A DNA stretch of 62,461 bases from assembly GCA_009777625.1 (NCBI GenBank), contig WRLL01000004.1:1-62461 (forward strand), given 5' to 3'. Shown here in pieces: positions 17,278 to 25,419 of the stretch (position 1 is the first letter of the stretch; each line of letters opens with the position of its first letter). Both the position numbers and the translations under genes were made by a program. The notes below the pieces were generated by a model that made no database searches, was not told the origin of the DNA, and worked only from the letters and a program-made list of their open reading frames with translations. Origin of the DNA: Candidatus Saccharimonadota bacterium. Its GTDB lineage: Bacteria; Patescibacteriota; Saccharimonadia; Saccharimonadales; Saccharimonadaceae.

Positions 17278-18272
17278 TATTCTTGCCACCCCAAATGCCC
17301 ATCTCGTATACTAACGACCTCACCGTCCTGAGTAACAACCCGCCGCACCGGATCGATCACTATCACCCCGCGGGTCTTCTTGGCATGGCAATTTGGACAT
17401 AGCGCCCACAAATTCCCTGCCTCCTCGGTGCCGCCTTTGTTTTTATCTATGATGTGATCGACTTCGATTATCCACCCTTTGCGGCCATTCTTTCGGACAT
17501 ATTCGCAGTAGAAACCGCAAACTTGGCAGGTATGATCTTGGAGCCGGGCGATGCGCCTTTTCTGGACCTCGTTATCGATGCGGATTTTGCTGATGCCGGC
17601 TCGCCTGGCGTAACCTTCTTTTGTTTGCTTGAATTCCACGGCCTTTTTCTTAACAACGTCGATGCTTTCCTCAGCGATTTGCGGATCGTATATGTCACCA
17701 ATTTCTTCGGCGATTTCCATGTCGTCGGCATCGCCGGAAAACGAGAAAAGTTCTTTTCGGTCGGTCAGGATTATTTCTTCGTAGATCGGATTTACTCTGG
17801 ACGATGAACCGTTAATCGGAAAACCTGGCACGTTTGGATCGCGTTCTTTTGCCATTCGATTCAACCTGGAAAGCGGGATCCCACTGGCCGACAGAATTTG
17901 CACTTCGGTGTCCAGCTGCTTGCGGCTCTTTCCCATGTTGTCTTTGTTAAATTCTATCCTGGGCATGTCGTTGAACAAAAGAATCTGATCAAATTTAAAG
18001 GCGTACGGCCACATGATTTCGCCCGAGGCTTTTTCCTGCATCCACGTTGGGTCATTTGTTATCCACTTTTTGTTAGAAATGCGGGCATAACCAATCACGG
18101 CCGAAACGGTTTTACTTCGGCCGTAGTCGGATTTGCTGGTGGAGTGTAACAAGGCGATGTCGCCGGGTTCGAGCTTGTCCCAAATACCTTTGTTCTTTTC
18201 GTTCAGCGCCCACATGTTCAGGCCGATGCCGGTTATCCAGTTTTCGGGCAAGCCGGTGAATCTGTAAATCAT
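17277..18272 (-). CDS. EVE/PUA-like domain fused to an HNH endonuclease
   Basis: The 331-residue protein joins an N-terminal EVE/PUA-like fold (about 1-105; WITGIGLNMWAL, then LEPGDIALLHST, VIGYARI, MWPYAFKF) to a C-terminal HNH nuclease (about 245-300). The HNH has zinc ligands C249/C252 and C292/C295, the catalytic EVDH (270-273), and H296. EVE and related PUA-fold domains bind modified cytosine, and EVE/SRA/ASCH-HNH fusions are modification-dependent restriction enzymes. I therefore infer type IV-like restriction of modified DNA. I start it at 18272, after GGAG and two bases past the MazG stop. The N-terminal fold call is from pattern only. Confidence 0.78.
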   Translation of the reverse strand: MIYRFTGLPENWITGIGLNMWALNEKNKGIWDKLEPGDIALLHSTSKSDYGRSKTVSAVIGYARISNKKWITNDPTWMQEKASGEIMWPYAFKFDQILLFNDMPRIEFNKDNMGKSRKQLDTEVQILSASGIPLSRLNRMAKERDPNVPGFPINGSSSRVNPIYEEIILTDRKELFSFSGDADDMEIAEEIGDIYDPQIAEESIDVVKKKAVEFKQTKEGYARRAGISKIRIDNEVQKRRIARLQDHTCQVCGFYCEYVRKNGRKGWIIEVDHIIDKNKGGTEEAGNLWALCPNCHAKKTRGVIVIDPVRRVVTQDGEVVSIRDGHLGWQE

Positions 18273-18273
18273 A

Positions 18274-18627
18274 CTATAGCTCCGTGTATTTCTTGTGATT
18301 GCCTTTGGCCTTTTTGACATCGTATTTGGCATGGTTTTTGGCCAGTTTGCGCAGGCTGGCTTCGTACAGGTCGATGTCCAGATCGTTGGCGATCAGCAGC
18401 ACCCAATACAGCACATCGGCCAGTTCGTCCGAGACGTCTTCCTTTTTCTTGCAGACGTGTTCGGTGCATTCTTCGCAGTTTTTCCATTGAAAATGTTCAA
18501 GGAATTCGGTCGCTTCCAGGACGAGCGAAATCGCCGAATCCTTGGGATTATGAAATTGCTTCCAATCGCGTTCATCGCGGAATTCGATTATCTTCTTTTG
18601 CAGATCACTCAATGGGTCTTTTGACAT
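18274..18627 (-). CDS. MazG-like nucleotide pyrophosphohydrolase (RS21-C6/dCTPase type)
   Basis: All-alpha NTP pyrophosphatase of 117 residues. Metal ligands E38-xx-E41 and E68-xx-D71 match the MazG superfamily, and the N-terminal run ERDWKQFHNPKDSA is typical of the RS21-C6 (DCTPP1) branch, which hydrolyses dCTP and its 5-modified forms. It is the first gene of the operon with the EVE-HNH nuclease and KAP NTPase. A modified-dCTP pyrophosphatase beside a modified-DNA nuclease makes functional sense against phages with modified cytosine, or as self-protection. A TATAAT six bases before ATG 18627 implies a leaderless message. Confidence 0.85.
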   Translation of the reverse strand: MSKDPLSDLQKKIIEFRDERDWKQFHNPKDSAISLVLEATEFLEHFQWKNCEECTEHVCKKKEDVSDELADVLYWVLLIANDLDIDLYEASLRKLAKNHAKYDVKKAKGNHKKYTEL

Positions 18628-18633
18628 ATGTTA

Positions 18634-18639
18634 ATTATA
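18634..18639 (-). promoter_or_regulatory. -10 box of the MazG/EVE-HNH/KAP operon
   Basis: On the minus strand TGATATAAT (extended -10) is followed by six bases and the ATG of the MazG-like gene. The intergenic space to the divergent DUF1905 gene is only 55 bases, so the two promoters may influence each other. Confidence 0.55.
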
Positions 18640-18682
18640 TCATAGAGTATGGTATTATATTGGTCAAAGAAAGGCGCGATCA

Positions 18683-18976
18683 ATGAATCCAAAAACATAC
18701 AAATTCAAGGCCATCATCCAAAAAGTCCCCGACCAAGACGGCGCCTATATTGCTGTCCCCTTTGACATTAGAAAAGAATTCGGCCGGAGGCGCGTTGCCG
18801 TCCACGCCACGTTTGACGGCGAGCCGTATGATGGCAGCATCGTCAACATGGGAATCAAAAATCCTGACGGTTCTATCTGTTATATTATCGGAGTTCTGAA
18901 AAGTATACGCGCCAGTATCGGCAAGCAAGCTGGCGATAATATCCAGGTAACCGTAAAAGAAAGGAAAAGAAAATGA
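18683..18976 (+). CDS. DUF1905 domain protein
   Basis: The 97-residue protein matches the DUF1905 pattern: a beta-barrel beginning YKFKAIIQKVPDQDGAYIAVP, the FGRRRVAVHATFDG turn, and a final IGKQAGDNIQVTV. Biochemical function is unknown. It overlaps the downstream DUF1801 gene by four bases, a pairing seen in other bacteria where both domains are sometimes fused. It is divergent from the putative defence operon. Confidence 0.82.
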   Translation: MNPKTYKFKAIIQKVPDQDGAYIAVPFDIRKEFGRRRVAVHATFDGEPYDGSIVNMGIKNPDGSICYIIGVLKSIRASIGKQAGDNIQVTVKERKRK

Positions 18977-19335
18977 AATCACCAATCGACGAATATATCG
19001 CTGCGCAGGACAAGAAAATCCAGCCGATTTTGAAAAAGGTCCGCGAAACGATTGCGACGGCTGCGCCGGATGCTACAGAAAAAATCGCCTGGCGGATGCC
19101 GACGTTTTGGCAAGGCGAAAACCTGATTCACTTTGCGGCGTTCAAAAACCATCTCGGGATTTATCCAGGCGATTTGTCGTTGGCGCCCTTCAAAGATCGG
19201 CTGGTCGGCCTTCACACGACCAAAGGCGCGATTCAGTTTCCGTATGATCAGACGATTGATTATGATTTGATTGCTTACATCACGCGGTGGCGGCTGAAGG
19301 TGATTGAGAATAAGCAAAAGCAAACAAAGAAATGA
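18973..19335 (+). CDS. DUF1801/YdhG-like protein
   Basis: The 120-residue product matches the DUF1801 (YdhG, SufE-like fold) family: IDEYIAAQDKKIQPILKKVR, then WRMPTFW, LIHFAAFKNHLGIYPG, and TKGAIQFPYDQTID. Members are called iron-chaperone-like on weak evidence. The ATG overlaps the DUF1905 stop, so the two are co-translated. Confidence 0.85.
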   Translation: MKSPIDEYIAAQDKKIQPILKKVRETIATAAPDATEKIAWRMPTFWQGENLIHFAAFKNHLGIYPGDLSLAPFKDRLVGLHTTKGAIQFPYDQTIDYDLIAYITRWRLKVIENKQKQTKK

Positions 19336-19465
19336 TCCATGGATGCCAACGCCTATCGGTGGTGCAATTCCGACAAGACAGCTTTTCCTGCTGTTGGTAA
19401 AATATGCGTGATTCACTAATCGTGCTATAATGCTAATGGTAATTATTAAAATGGGAGGGAGAATT

Positions 19466-19693
19466 ATGAGTTCATGTCATCATCTCACCAGTACGGAGAC
19501 AGCGCTGCTCGTCGTACTGATCGTTTGGGCGCTGTTTTGGAAGGGCCTTGCGCTATGGCATGCCGCCCGCAAGAAGCAACCATGGTGGTACGTCATAATG
19601 ATAGTGGTTAATACAGCCGGACTTTTGGAAATTATATATCTATTCGGCGTGCGGAAGATCAAGCCGGGCAAACTGTTTTCAAGCAAGATCTAG
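19466..19693 (+). CDS. DUF5652 small membrane protein
   Basis: The 75-residue protein has two membrane helices, with the family-typical WWYVIMIVVNTAGLLEIIYLF in the second half and a short basic tail. DUF5652 is common in Saccharibacteria and other Patescibacteria; function unknown. I start it at 19466, after GGGAGGGAG. Its last four bases overlap the end of the convergent gene at 19690. Confidence 0.75.
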   Translation: MSSCHHLTSTETALLVVLIVWALFWKGLALWHAARKKQPWWYVIMIVVNTAGLLEIIYLFGVRKIKPGKLFSSKI

Positions 19694-20145
19694 TTACGTG
19701 ATGCCTGTCCCCCTTCACACATATCCCAGACTTCATCCTGAATGACAGAGAAAATATCTTTGACGGCCGAAGCTAATGTGTAGTATTTTCCACCTTCGTA
19801 TTTTTCGGTGTGGAGGATTTTTGAGTCGGATTCTTTACCGCATTGGAAGGAGATGCGGATGATCAGTTCGCTGCGATCAACGCTCTGGGCGACGTCAATG
19901 TCAGTCAGTTTGAAGTTGGCTGGTTTGAAATAGAAGCCGACGGACATAACGTTGTCGCGGATGTTGGTCGAGTCGTCAAGCAGGCCTTTTTTGTCAGTGA
20001 AATAATAGCGGCCGAGTTCGCGCAAGGTCCACATGGCCAGGACTTGTTGTTCGACTCGGCTGATGTAGTTGGTCAGTTGTTCATAAATCGAATTTGATTT
20101 AGCGTTCGATTGTCGCAAGGCCATTCTTAAATCCGCGTCTGACAT
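19690..20145 (-). CDS. Hypothetical protein paired with an antitoxin-like gene
   Basis: The 151-residue protein is not from a family I recognise. It has an N-terminal helical half (YEQLTNYISRVEQQVLAMWTLRELG) and a C-terminal half with beta character (SVDRSELIIRISFQC). No membrane segment or signal is visible, and no RelE/YafQ catalytic pattern. GGAGG lies just upstream of ATG 20145, which is 18 bases after the stop of the ribbon-helix-helix gene, so the two form an operon. It might be an unrecognised toxin or an unrelated passenger. Confidence 0.6.
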   Translation of the reverse strand: MSDADLRMALRQSNAKSNSIYEQLTNYISRVEQQVLAMWTLRELGRYYFTDKKGLLDDSTNIRDNVMSVGFYFKPANFKLTDIDVAQSVDRSELIIRISFQCGKESDSKILHTEKYEGGKYYTLASAVKDIFSVIQDEVWDMCEGGQASRN

Positions 20146-20163
20146 CCCACCTCCTTTGACATG

Positions 20164-20412
20164 CTAATTGTTGTAACGTTTGTATTCGCCGCGATGATAT
20201 TCGGCCCGGGCTTCTTCGACCAAGCTGGCGGTTTCCGGTTTGCTGGGACGAAAAGTGTAATTTTCTTCCTCTAGAAAATCGCGCAGAGCCTGCTGAACCA
20301 CTTGGCTGATGGTGATGCCCAGGTTGTCGGCCTTTTTCTGAGCGGCTAGTTTTAGACCGGGGTCGGCTTTGACGGTGATAATTACGGGCTTGATCACAGG
20401 TTTTTTGCTCAT
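20164..20412 (-). CDS. Ribbon-helix-helix antitoxin-like protein (RelB/DinJ type)
   Basis: The 82-residue product has an N-terminal beta strand VIITVKADPGLKLAAQKKADNLGITISQV and a helix giving the RHH DNA-binding fold, then an acidic disordered tail (SLVEEARAEYHRGEYKRY) of the kind that wraps a toxin. RelB/DinJ proteins neutralise RelE/YafQ RNases and repress their own operon. No recognisable RelE follows; the next gene is an unknown 151-residue protein. A promoter TTGACG-18-TAAACT ends six bases before the ATG, again predicting a leaderless mRNA. Confidence 0.72.
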   Translation of the reverse strand: MSKKPVIKPVIITVKADPGLKLAAQKKADNLGITISQVVQQALRDFLEEENYTFRPSKPETASLVEEARAEYHRGEYKRYNN

Positions 20413-20487
20413 GATAATAGTTTAGCACAAGCGTATTGTCATCGTCAATACCTAGTATTACCTTCTATTGCCGGGGTATGTGGAGAA

Positions 20488-21132
20488 CTATACGATGCTG
20501 CGAAACTCTTCTTTGGTCACAATTACATGATCGGTCAAAGTAATGCCGAGAAGTTTGCCCGATTCTGTCAGGCGCTGCGTAACTTCGTGGTCGGCCGGCG
20601 ACGGGGTCAGATCGCCCGACGGATGATTGTGGGCGACGATAATTGCCGCGGCGCGGTCGGTGATAGCTTCGGCGAAGACCTCACGCGGGTGGACCAGCGA
20701 CGCTGTCAGTGTGCCGATCGAAATTACGCGTTTGCTGATCAAACGATTTGCGCCGTCAAGCGTCAGTACAACGAAGTATTCTTGCTTTTTGTTGCGAATG
20801 TCGGTTAGTTGGTCGGCGACTTTATCCGGCGAATCTATGATTAAATTGTCAGGTTGAATTAGATGTCGTCGCGCCAGTTCAAACGCGGCCAACAGTTCGC
20901 TGATCTTTGCTTCGCCCAGGCCCGGAATTTGTTCAAGTTCCGCGCGCGGAATGTCGATGCCGTGTTTATTCAGCAGTCGTTTGATATTGCGCGAAATCTG
21001 CGTCACGTCATGGCCGCCGACGCCGCTGCCGATGATGGCCATCAACAGTTCAAGGTCGGACAAGACAGCCGCGCCGCGAGATTTCATTTTTTCGCGTGGT
21101 CGGTCAAGCGGGAGTTTGTCTTTGAATTTTAT
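20488..21132 (-). CDS. radC: RadC/JAB-domain DNA repair protein, unusual start
   Basis: The C-terminal MPN/JAB domain has the JAMM motif HNHPSGDLTPSPAD with an upstream catalytic Glu (VFAEAITDR). The N-terminal half carries the helix-hairpin-helix IPGLGEAKISELLAAFELARR. The first ATG is at 21087, but the conserved RadC opening (LPLDRPREK) is encoded just upstream in the same frame. The only start-like codon there is an ATA at 21132-21130, overlapping the secA stop as ATAA. I extend the gene to it with reservation; starting at 21087 gives 199 residues and loses the conserved opening. Role in repair is not well established for the family. Confidence 0.8.
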   Translation of the reverse strand: MKFKDKLPLDRPREKMKSRGAAVLSDLELLMAIIGSGVGGHDVTQISRNIKRLLNKHGIDIPRAELEQIPGLGEAKISELLAAFELARRHLIQPDNLIIDSPDKVADQLTDIRNKKQEYFVVLTLDGANRLISKRVISIGTLTASLVHPREVFAEAITDRAAAIIVAHNHPSGDLTPSPADHEVTQRLTESGKLLGITLTDHVIVTKEEFRSIV

Positions 21133-24100
21133 CTCCGCCCCTTCTTCCGATTCTGCCGCTGGGCCTTCTTTTTCTTCTGCGCTGTCTTCTTTGCACGGTT
21201 CTTCTCAGCTGTAGTTTTCGCTGGTTTGAAATCCTCATCCGAATTTCGCGTTTCCGGTAAACCGATTTCGTTGACACCGCGTTCGACGGCGGTTTCGGCA
21301 GCGCGGGTTAGTTCGGAATCGTATTCGTCGTCGGTAACTTTCTGTTCATTTATATCGCCTAAACGCAGGTGGAAGATTACTTTCAATACTTCATTCTGCA
21401 GAGTTTCTTGCAACGAGTCGAACAGCTTCTGCGATTCTGACCGGTATTCGACCAGCGGGTCGCGCTGGCCGACGCTTCTCCAGTGGATGCCGTCGCGCAG
21501 GTGCTGCATGTTCTCGAGGTGCTGCATCCATAGGACGTCGAGGACCTGCATGTAGATTTCGCGCTCGGCGCCTCTTAACAATTCTGCGCCAAGATCTTTT
21601 TCTTGCGATTCGTAAAGCTTCATCGCGGCTTGGCGAGCGGCAGCTTGGCGCTTCTTGTCGTTTTTTATGCGGGCTAGTTTTTCGATTTCTTTATGTTCCA
21701 TTGGCAAGACCGCGGTCAATTCTTCCAAAGTTTTCTCGTCCATTTTTCGTACGCGGTGGCCAAAGAAGGCCTTCAGCCGCGCGTCGATAAGGCGGAAGAT
21801 TTCTGGCGAAATGTCGTCGCCCTCTAAAATTTTGCGGCGGATGGCGTAAACGACTTTGCGGTGACGGTTGATGACGTTGTCGTACTGAACGACGTTTTTG
21901 CGCGTGTCAAAGTTGTAGCCCTCGACGCGTTTTTGGGCGGCTTCGAGAGTTTTCGAAACGGCCTTATTCTCGATGGCCTGGTCTTCGGCGACGCCGAGTC
22001 GGCCCATTAACGCCGAGATCCTTTCACCCTGGAAGATTCGCATCAGGTCGTCCTCTGTTGAAACGTAGAAAACTGTGTCGCCCGGGTCGCCCTGACGGCC
22101 GCCACGACCACGCAGCTGGTTGTCGATGCGGCGGGCTTCGTGCCTTTCCGAACCGATGACGACCAGGCCGCCTTTGTCGGCGATGCCTTTGCCCAACATG
22201 ATGTCGGTACCGCGGCCGGCGATGTTCGTCGCCAAAGTGATGGCGCCTTTCTGGCCGGCGCGGGCGACGATTTCAGCTTCGCGCTCATTGTTTTTGGCGT
22301 TTAGCATTTCATGTTTCAGACCGACCTTGTCGAGGGCGGTCGAAATCAGTTCGTTTTTCTTGATCGAGGCCGAACCGACTAGCACCGGGCGGCCTTCTTT
22401 GTTGTATTTCTTGATATCCTCGACTAGCCCAGCGATTTTTCCCTTCTCTGTCTTGAAAATCTTATCGTTGTGATCCTTACGTTGGATTTTGCGATTGGTT
22501 GGGATTTGCACCACGTCCAGGCTGTAAATCTGTTGGAATTCTTCGGCTTCTGTAAAGGCGGTTCCCGTCATGCCGCTCAACTTGTCGTACAGGCGGAAGT
22601 AGTTCTGGAAAGAAATCGTCGCCAAGGTCTGCGATTCCTGCAGGACCGGGACTTTTTCTTTGGCCTCGATTGCCTGGTGCAGGCCTTCGTTATAGCGGCG
22701 GCCTTGCATCAGGCGACCGGTGAATTCGTCGACGATGATGACTTCGCCGTCGGTGTTGACGACGTAATCTTTGTCGCGTTTAAACAGGGTTTGGGCGCGC
22801 AGGGCTTGGTCCATGTGATAGACTGACCGAATATGTTCCGGCGAATAAAGGTTTTTCAGGCCGAGGAGTTTTTGGACTTTGTCGACGCCCTGTTCGGTTA
22901 AAGTAACACTTCGGCGCTTTTCGTCAAGGACGTAATCGCCGTCTGGTTCGTCTTCTAGCCCATCCAGTCGTTTGTGGGTGATCGGGTTTTTGACGCCGGA
23001 TGTAACAGTTTTGGTCGGCGGCGTCAGTTGCGCGGCGACAGCGGCGAATTTGATGTACATTTCGGGATTTTCGGCGGCTGGCGCGCTGATGATCAAGGGC
23101 GTTCGAGCTTCGTCGATTAAGATCGAGTCAACCTCGTCAACGATGGCAAAATTCAGTTCTCTCTGTCGCAAAAGTTCCGGCTCAGAAACCATGTTGTCGC
23201 GCAGATAGTCGAACCCGAATTCGTTGTTCGTGCCGTAGGTAATGTCGGCCGTGTAAGCGTCCTTGCGTGTGGCCGGTCGCAGGTGCTGCATCCTCTCGTC
23301 AAAGTGCTCCTCGTTCTTGAAATCCGGATCGTAAACGTATGACGCGTCGTTGATAATCACCCCTGTTTTCAAACCCAAAGCGTGATACAGCGAGCCCATC
23401 CAGCCGCCGTGCAATTGCGCCAGATAATCGTTGACCGTCACAACATGAACACCGCGACCAGTCAAGGCGTTCAGGTAAACCGGTGCCGTGGCGACAAGAG
23501 TTTTACCTTCGCCAGTTTTCATTTCAGCGACGTTGCCTTCGTGCAGGACCAGGCCACCAATTAACTGAACGTCAAAGTGGCGCTGCCCCAAAACGCGCGT
23601 GGCCATTTCGCGGACTACGGCGAAAGCTTCGGGCAGGATTTCGTCCAGCGCATTCTTTCGTTTTTGAGCGGCGCGGCGCTGGCGAATTGCGTCCAGCGCG
23701 TTGAAGTCGTCGATGGTCGCGGTGCCGGCTTTGGCGTATTTTTCACGCTGGTCGTCGGACAGTTTGTGCATAATCTTGCGCTCGGCAATGACATCGGATT
23801 TGTCGGCCTTTGTCTTGGCAGCCGCGGTTTTGGAGTTCTTGGCGCCTTTTGCGGCAGATTTTTCTTTATTCAGGGATTTCTTGTCATCGGCGGCTTGTTT
23901 TTTGCTGAGTTTTGCTAGCTTCTTCTTTAGGACTTCGGTCTGTTCGGCCAATTCCTTGTCGGTCATTTTTTCGTATTTCGGCGCCAGAGCGTTAACGGCG
24001 TCAATCCGTTTACTGATGCGTTTAAGGATCTTCTTCTGTGGATCGCCGAAAACTTTGCCGAGGATCTTTTGCTTATGCGAAGTCGGCGCGGCTCCGGCAT

Positions 24101-24137
24101 TTGTCGCCGCCCCTGTTTGTGATTTCTTTCTGGCCAT
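21129..24137 (-). CDS. secA: Preprotein translocase motor SecA
   Basis: ATPase that drives preproteins through SecYEG; 1002 residues. Walker A MKTGEGKT, DEVDSILIDEARTP (motif II region), the NIAGRGTD and QLRGRGGRQGD helicase motifs, and the helical wing and scaffold (VLDVLWMQHLENMQHLRDG) are all present. A Lys/Ala-rich insertion at about residues 75-115 breaks the N-terminal region between two conserved parts. The C-terminus is a basic tail without the zinc-binding Cys cluster. An AAGGGG ribosome site precedes the ATG. The gene shares strand and order with hpf and serS, separated by two unknown genes. Confidence 0.96.
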   Translation of the reverse strand: MARKKSQTGAATNAGAAPTSHKQKILGKVFGDPQKKILKRISKRIDAVNALAPKYEKMTDKELAEQTEVLKKKLAKLSKKQAADDKKSLNKEKSAAKGAKNSKTAAAKTKADKSDVIAERKIMHKLSDDQREKYAKAGTATIDDFNALDAIRQRRAAQKRKNALDEILPEAFAVVREMATRVLGQRHFDVQLIGGLVLHEGNVAEMKTGEGKTLVATAPVYLNALTGRGVHVVTVNDYLAQLHGGWMGSLYHALGLKTGVIINDASYVYDPDFKNEEHFDERMQHLRPATRKDAYTADITYGTNNEFGFDYLRDNMVSEPELLRQRELNFAIVDEVDSILIDEARTPLIISAPAAENPEMYIKFAAVAAQLTPPTKTVTSGVKNPITHKRLDGLEDEPDGDYVLDEKRRSVTLTEQGVDKVQKLLGLKNLYSPEHIRSVYHMDQALRAQTLFKRDKDYVVNTDGEVIIVDEFTGRLMQGRRYNEGLHQAIEAKEKVPVLQESQTLATISFQNYFRLYDKLSGMTGTAFTEAEEFQQIYSLDVVQIPTNRKIQRKDHNDKIFKTEKGKIAGLVEDIKKYNKEGRPVLVGSASIKKNELISTALDKVGLKHEMLNAKNNEREAEIVARAGQKGAITLATNIAGRGTDIMLGKGIADKGGLVVIGSERHEARRIDNQLRGRGGRQGDPGDTVFYVSTEDDLMRIFQGERISALMGRLGVAEDQAIENKAVSKTLEAAQKRVEGYNFDTRKNVVQYDNVINRHRKVVYAIRRKILEGDDISPEIFRLIDARLKAFFGHRVRKMDEKTLEELTAVLPMEHKEIEKLARIKNDKKRQAAARQAAMKLYESQEKDLGAELLRGAEREIYMQVLDVLWMQHLENMQHLRDGIHWRSVGQRDPLVEYRSESQKLFDSLQETLQNEVLKVIFHLRLGDINEQKVTDDEYDSELTRAAETAVERGVNEIGLPETRNSDEDFKPAKTTAEKNRAKKTAQKKKKAQRQNRKKGRR

Positions 24138-24215
24138 TCTTAAAACCCCTTAATACCTCTCTTTGATTAACGATGTAGTTATTTTAGCAGATTTTGCGGG
24201 GAAATGCTATAGAAA

Positions 24216-24965
24216 TCATTGATCTTGTATAGGTATTTCATCAGGAAAGATCTTTATAACAACTTGTCTGGCGACTGGCTCTATACTAATACCAAGACTT
24301 TTTGCGGCCTCTTGTAAAAAGTCAATGTCCAAGCCTCCTGCGTAGTTTCCACCCAAATATCGAACAGGAATCCTTAGGCTGGTAAGATCAAGTCCAGATA
24401 ACCTTATTTCTCCTGCTACTGCGTCGAACCGGGAATCTTTTTTTATCGCGGCCGCTATACGTTCACGCATGGCCGGATCTACTGCTGATTCTGTACTGCC
24501 AATCTCAATTCTATGGTTGAAGGAGTCGTCTGGTCTATCATGTTGAGCGTTTTGTCCTGTCTGGGTTATATCTGGGACCTCGGTTGGTTCTACTGGTATA
24601 ATCTCTACAGGAGCCGTGGGTAATTGTTGATCTGGCAACGCTGGTAGCTGTTGCGCTGCCGCCAAGTTGATACCAGTAGTGCTAATTGATCGCGTTATTC
24701 TTGTTGGTGGAATTTGACTATCTATTTGTTGTGATACTTCACCGGTATGATCAGCGGAATTACGGATAGCGGCAACTTGCTCACTAATATTGCTCAATCT
24801 CCTTAGGGAAAAGGCTTGTTGGGTAAAATTCGCCGCTATTTCTTCAAAATTCTCAAGAGTTATCGCTTGACCATCTGGTCCAGTGATGGTAACTATGCAG
24901 TCACCTATTTTCAGTTCCTTTGGTATATCTAGGGGGGGGGTTCTAACGGTCTCGGGTATTGTCAT
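24216..24965 (-). CDS. Hypothetical protein with a poly-C tract near its start
   Basis: The 249-residue protein is not recognised. It has a short folded-looking N-terminus (LKIGDCIVTITGPDGQAITLENF), a long Pro/Gln/Thr-rich linker (about 85-155), and a C-terminal globular part (about 160-249; DSRFDAVAGEIRLSG, IPVRYLGGNYAGGLDIDFLQEA). Codons 9-12 contain nine consecutive C bases (24932-24940). Slippage there would switch the frame. It follows the gene at 24992 in one operon with the structured leader 25214-25370. AT-rich codon use differs from secA and hpf, which suggests an accessory gene. Confidence 0.65.
   Translation of the reverse strand: MTIPETVRTPPLDIPKELKIGDCIVTITGPDGQAITLENFEEIAANFTQQAFSLRRLSNISEQVAAIRNSADHTGEVSQQIDSQIPPTRITRSISTTGINLAAAQQLPALPDQQLPTAPVEIIPVEPTEVPDITQTGQNAQHDRPDDSFNHRIEIGSTESAVDPAMRERIAAAIKKDSRFDAVAGEIRLSGLDLTSLRIPVRYLGGNYAGGLDIDFLQEAAKSLGISIEPVARQVVIKIFPDEIPIQDQ
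24932..24940. repeat. Homopolymer tract, nine C on the coding strand
   Basis: Runs of eight or more G/C are very rare in this window; I see only three. This one spans codons 9-12 (Thr-Pro-Pro-Leu) of the gene at 24216-24965. Confidence 0.9.
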
Positions 24966-24991
24966 AATCTTCTCCTTTGTTTAAACACCTT

Positions 24992-25213
24992 CTAGCGTAT
25001 ATCTCTCATAGCTTCCTGGACATCGGGTGGGTCGACTCTATGTGCATAATCTGAAACATTAGAGTCACCGCCAGTAACTACGCCCGTTTCCTCTGGCTGG
25101 GCATAGGCCGACACTATTTCCCAATCACCCGGTTTTACATCAGATGGCCAATCGTCACGGGGGGGGGTTGCTTCTTTCGTATCGGTAAACATACCTTCTA
25201 TTCCACGTCTCAT
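24992..25213 (-). CDS. Hypothetical small protein with a poly-C tract, first in operon
   Basis: The 73-residue acidic protein has no recognised domain. The start at 25213 follows GGAG in the conserved leader end; a TTG further up gives four extra residues. The N-terminus (MRRGIEGMF) resembles that of the other leader-bearing gene at 27440-27814 (MGHGIKDLF), although the rest diverges. Codons 16-19 (Thr-Pro-Pro-Arg) hold nine consecutive C bases (25159-25167). Expression is probably governed by the leader RNA at 25214-25370. Confidence 0.6.
   Translation of the reverse strand: MRRGIEGMFTDTKEATPPRDDWPSDVKPGDWEIVSAYAQPEETGVVTGGDSNVSDYAHRVDPPDVQEAMRDIR
25159..25167. repeat. Homopolymer tract, nine C on the coding strand
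   Basis: It lies within codons 16-19 of the 73-residue gene. Like the tract at 24932-24940 it encodes Thr-Pro-Pro near an N-terminus. Confidence 0.9.
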
Positions 25214-25370
25214 ATTCTTCTCCAAAATTAAAAAATGACTTCTTGATCGAAGCCACTTTTTCGGCTGCGCTAGAGAGCTTACGCTCGGGCTTCAATCAAA
25301 CTGAAACACAGCCGCGGTAGCATGAGACCGAGTAGTAGGCTGAAATTTCGTTGATTGAAGTTAATCATAT
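25214..25370 (-). promoter_or_regulatory. Structured leader RNA, copy A
   Basis: From a TGCTACAAT promoter (TACAAT at 25382-25377) the leader runs about 157 nt to ATG 25213. About 110 nt nearest the gene are closely similar to copy B (27815-27977). Read on the minus strand it contains an outer stem CGGCTGTG/CGCAGCCG, an inner GAGC/GCTC hairpin, and a CTTC/GAAG hairpin before the ribosome site. A further 10-bp pairing joins 25351-25360 with 25290-25299. Stem bases covary between copies. Confidence 0.75.
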
Positions 25371-25419
25371 GAGAAGATTGTAGCACAGATTTTGGTTAAT
25401 GCAAGGGCTAACTGAAAAA

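Noticed and set aside
14117-20412. Prophage or integrated plasmid
   Set aside because: No integrase, structural phage gene or flanking tRNA. The stretch looks like an accessory island only.
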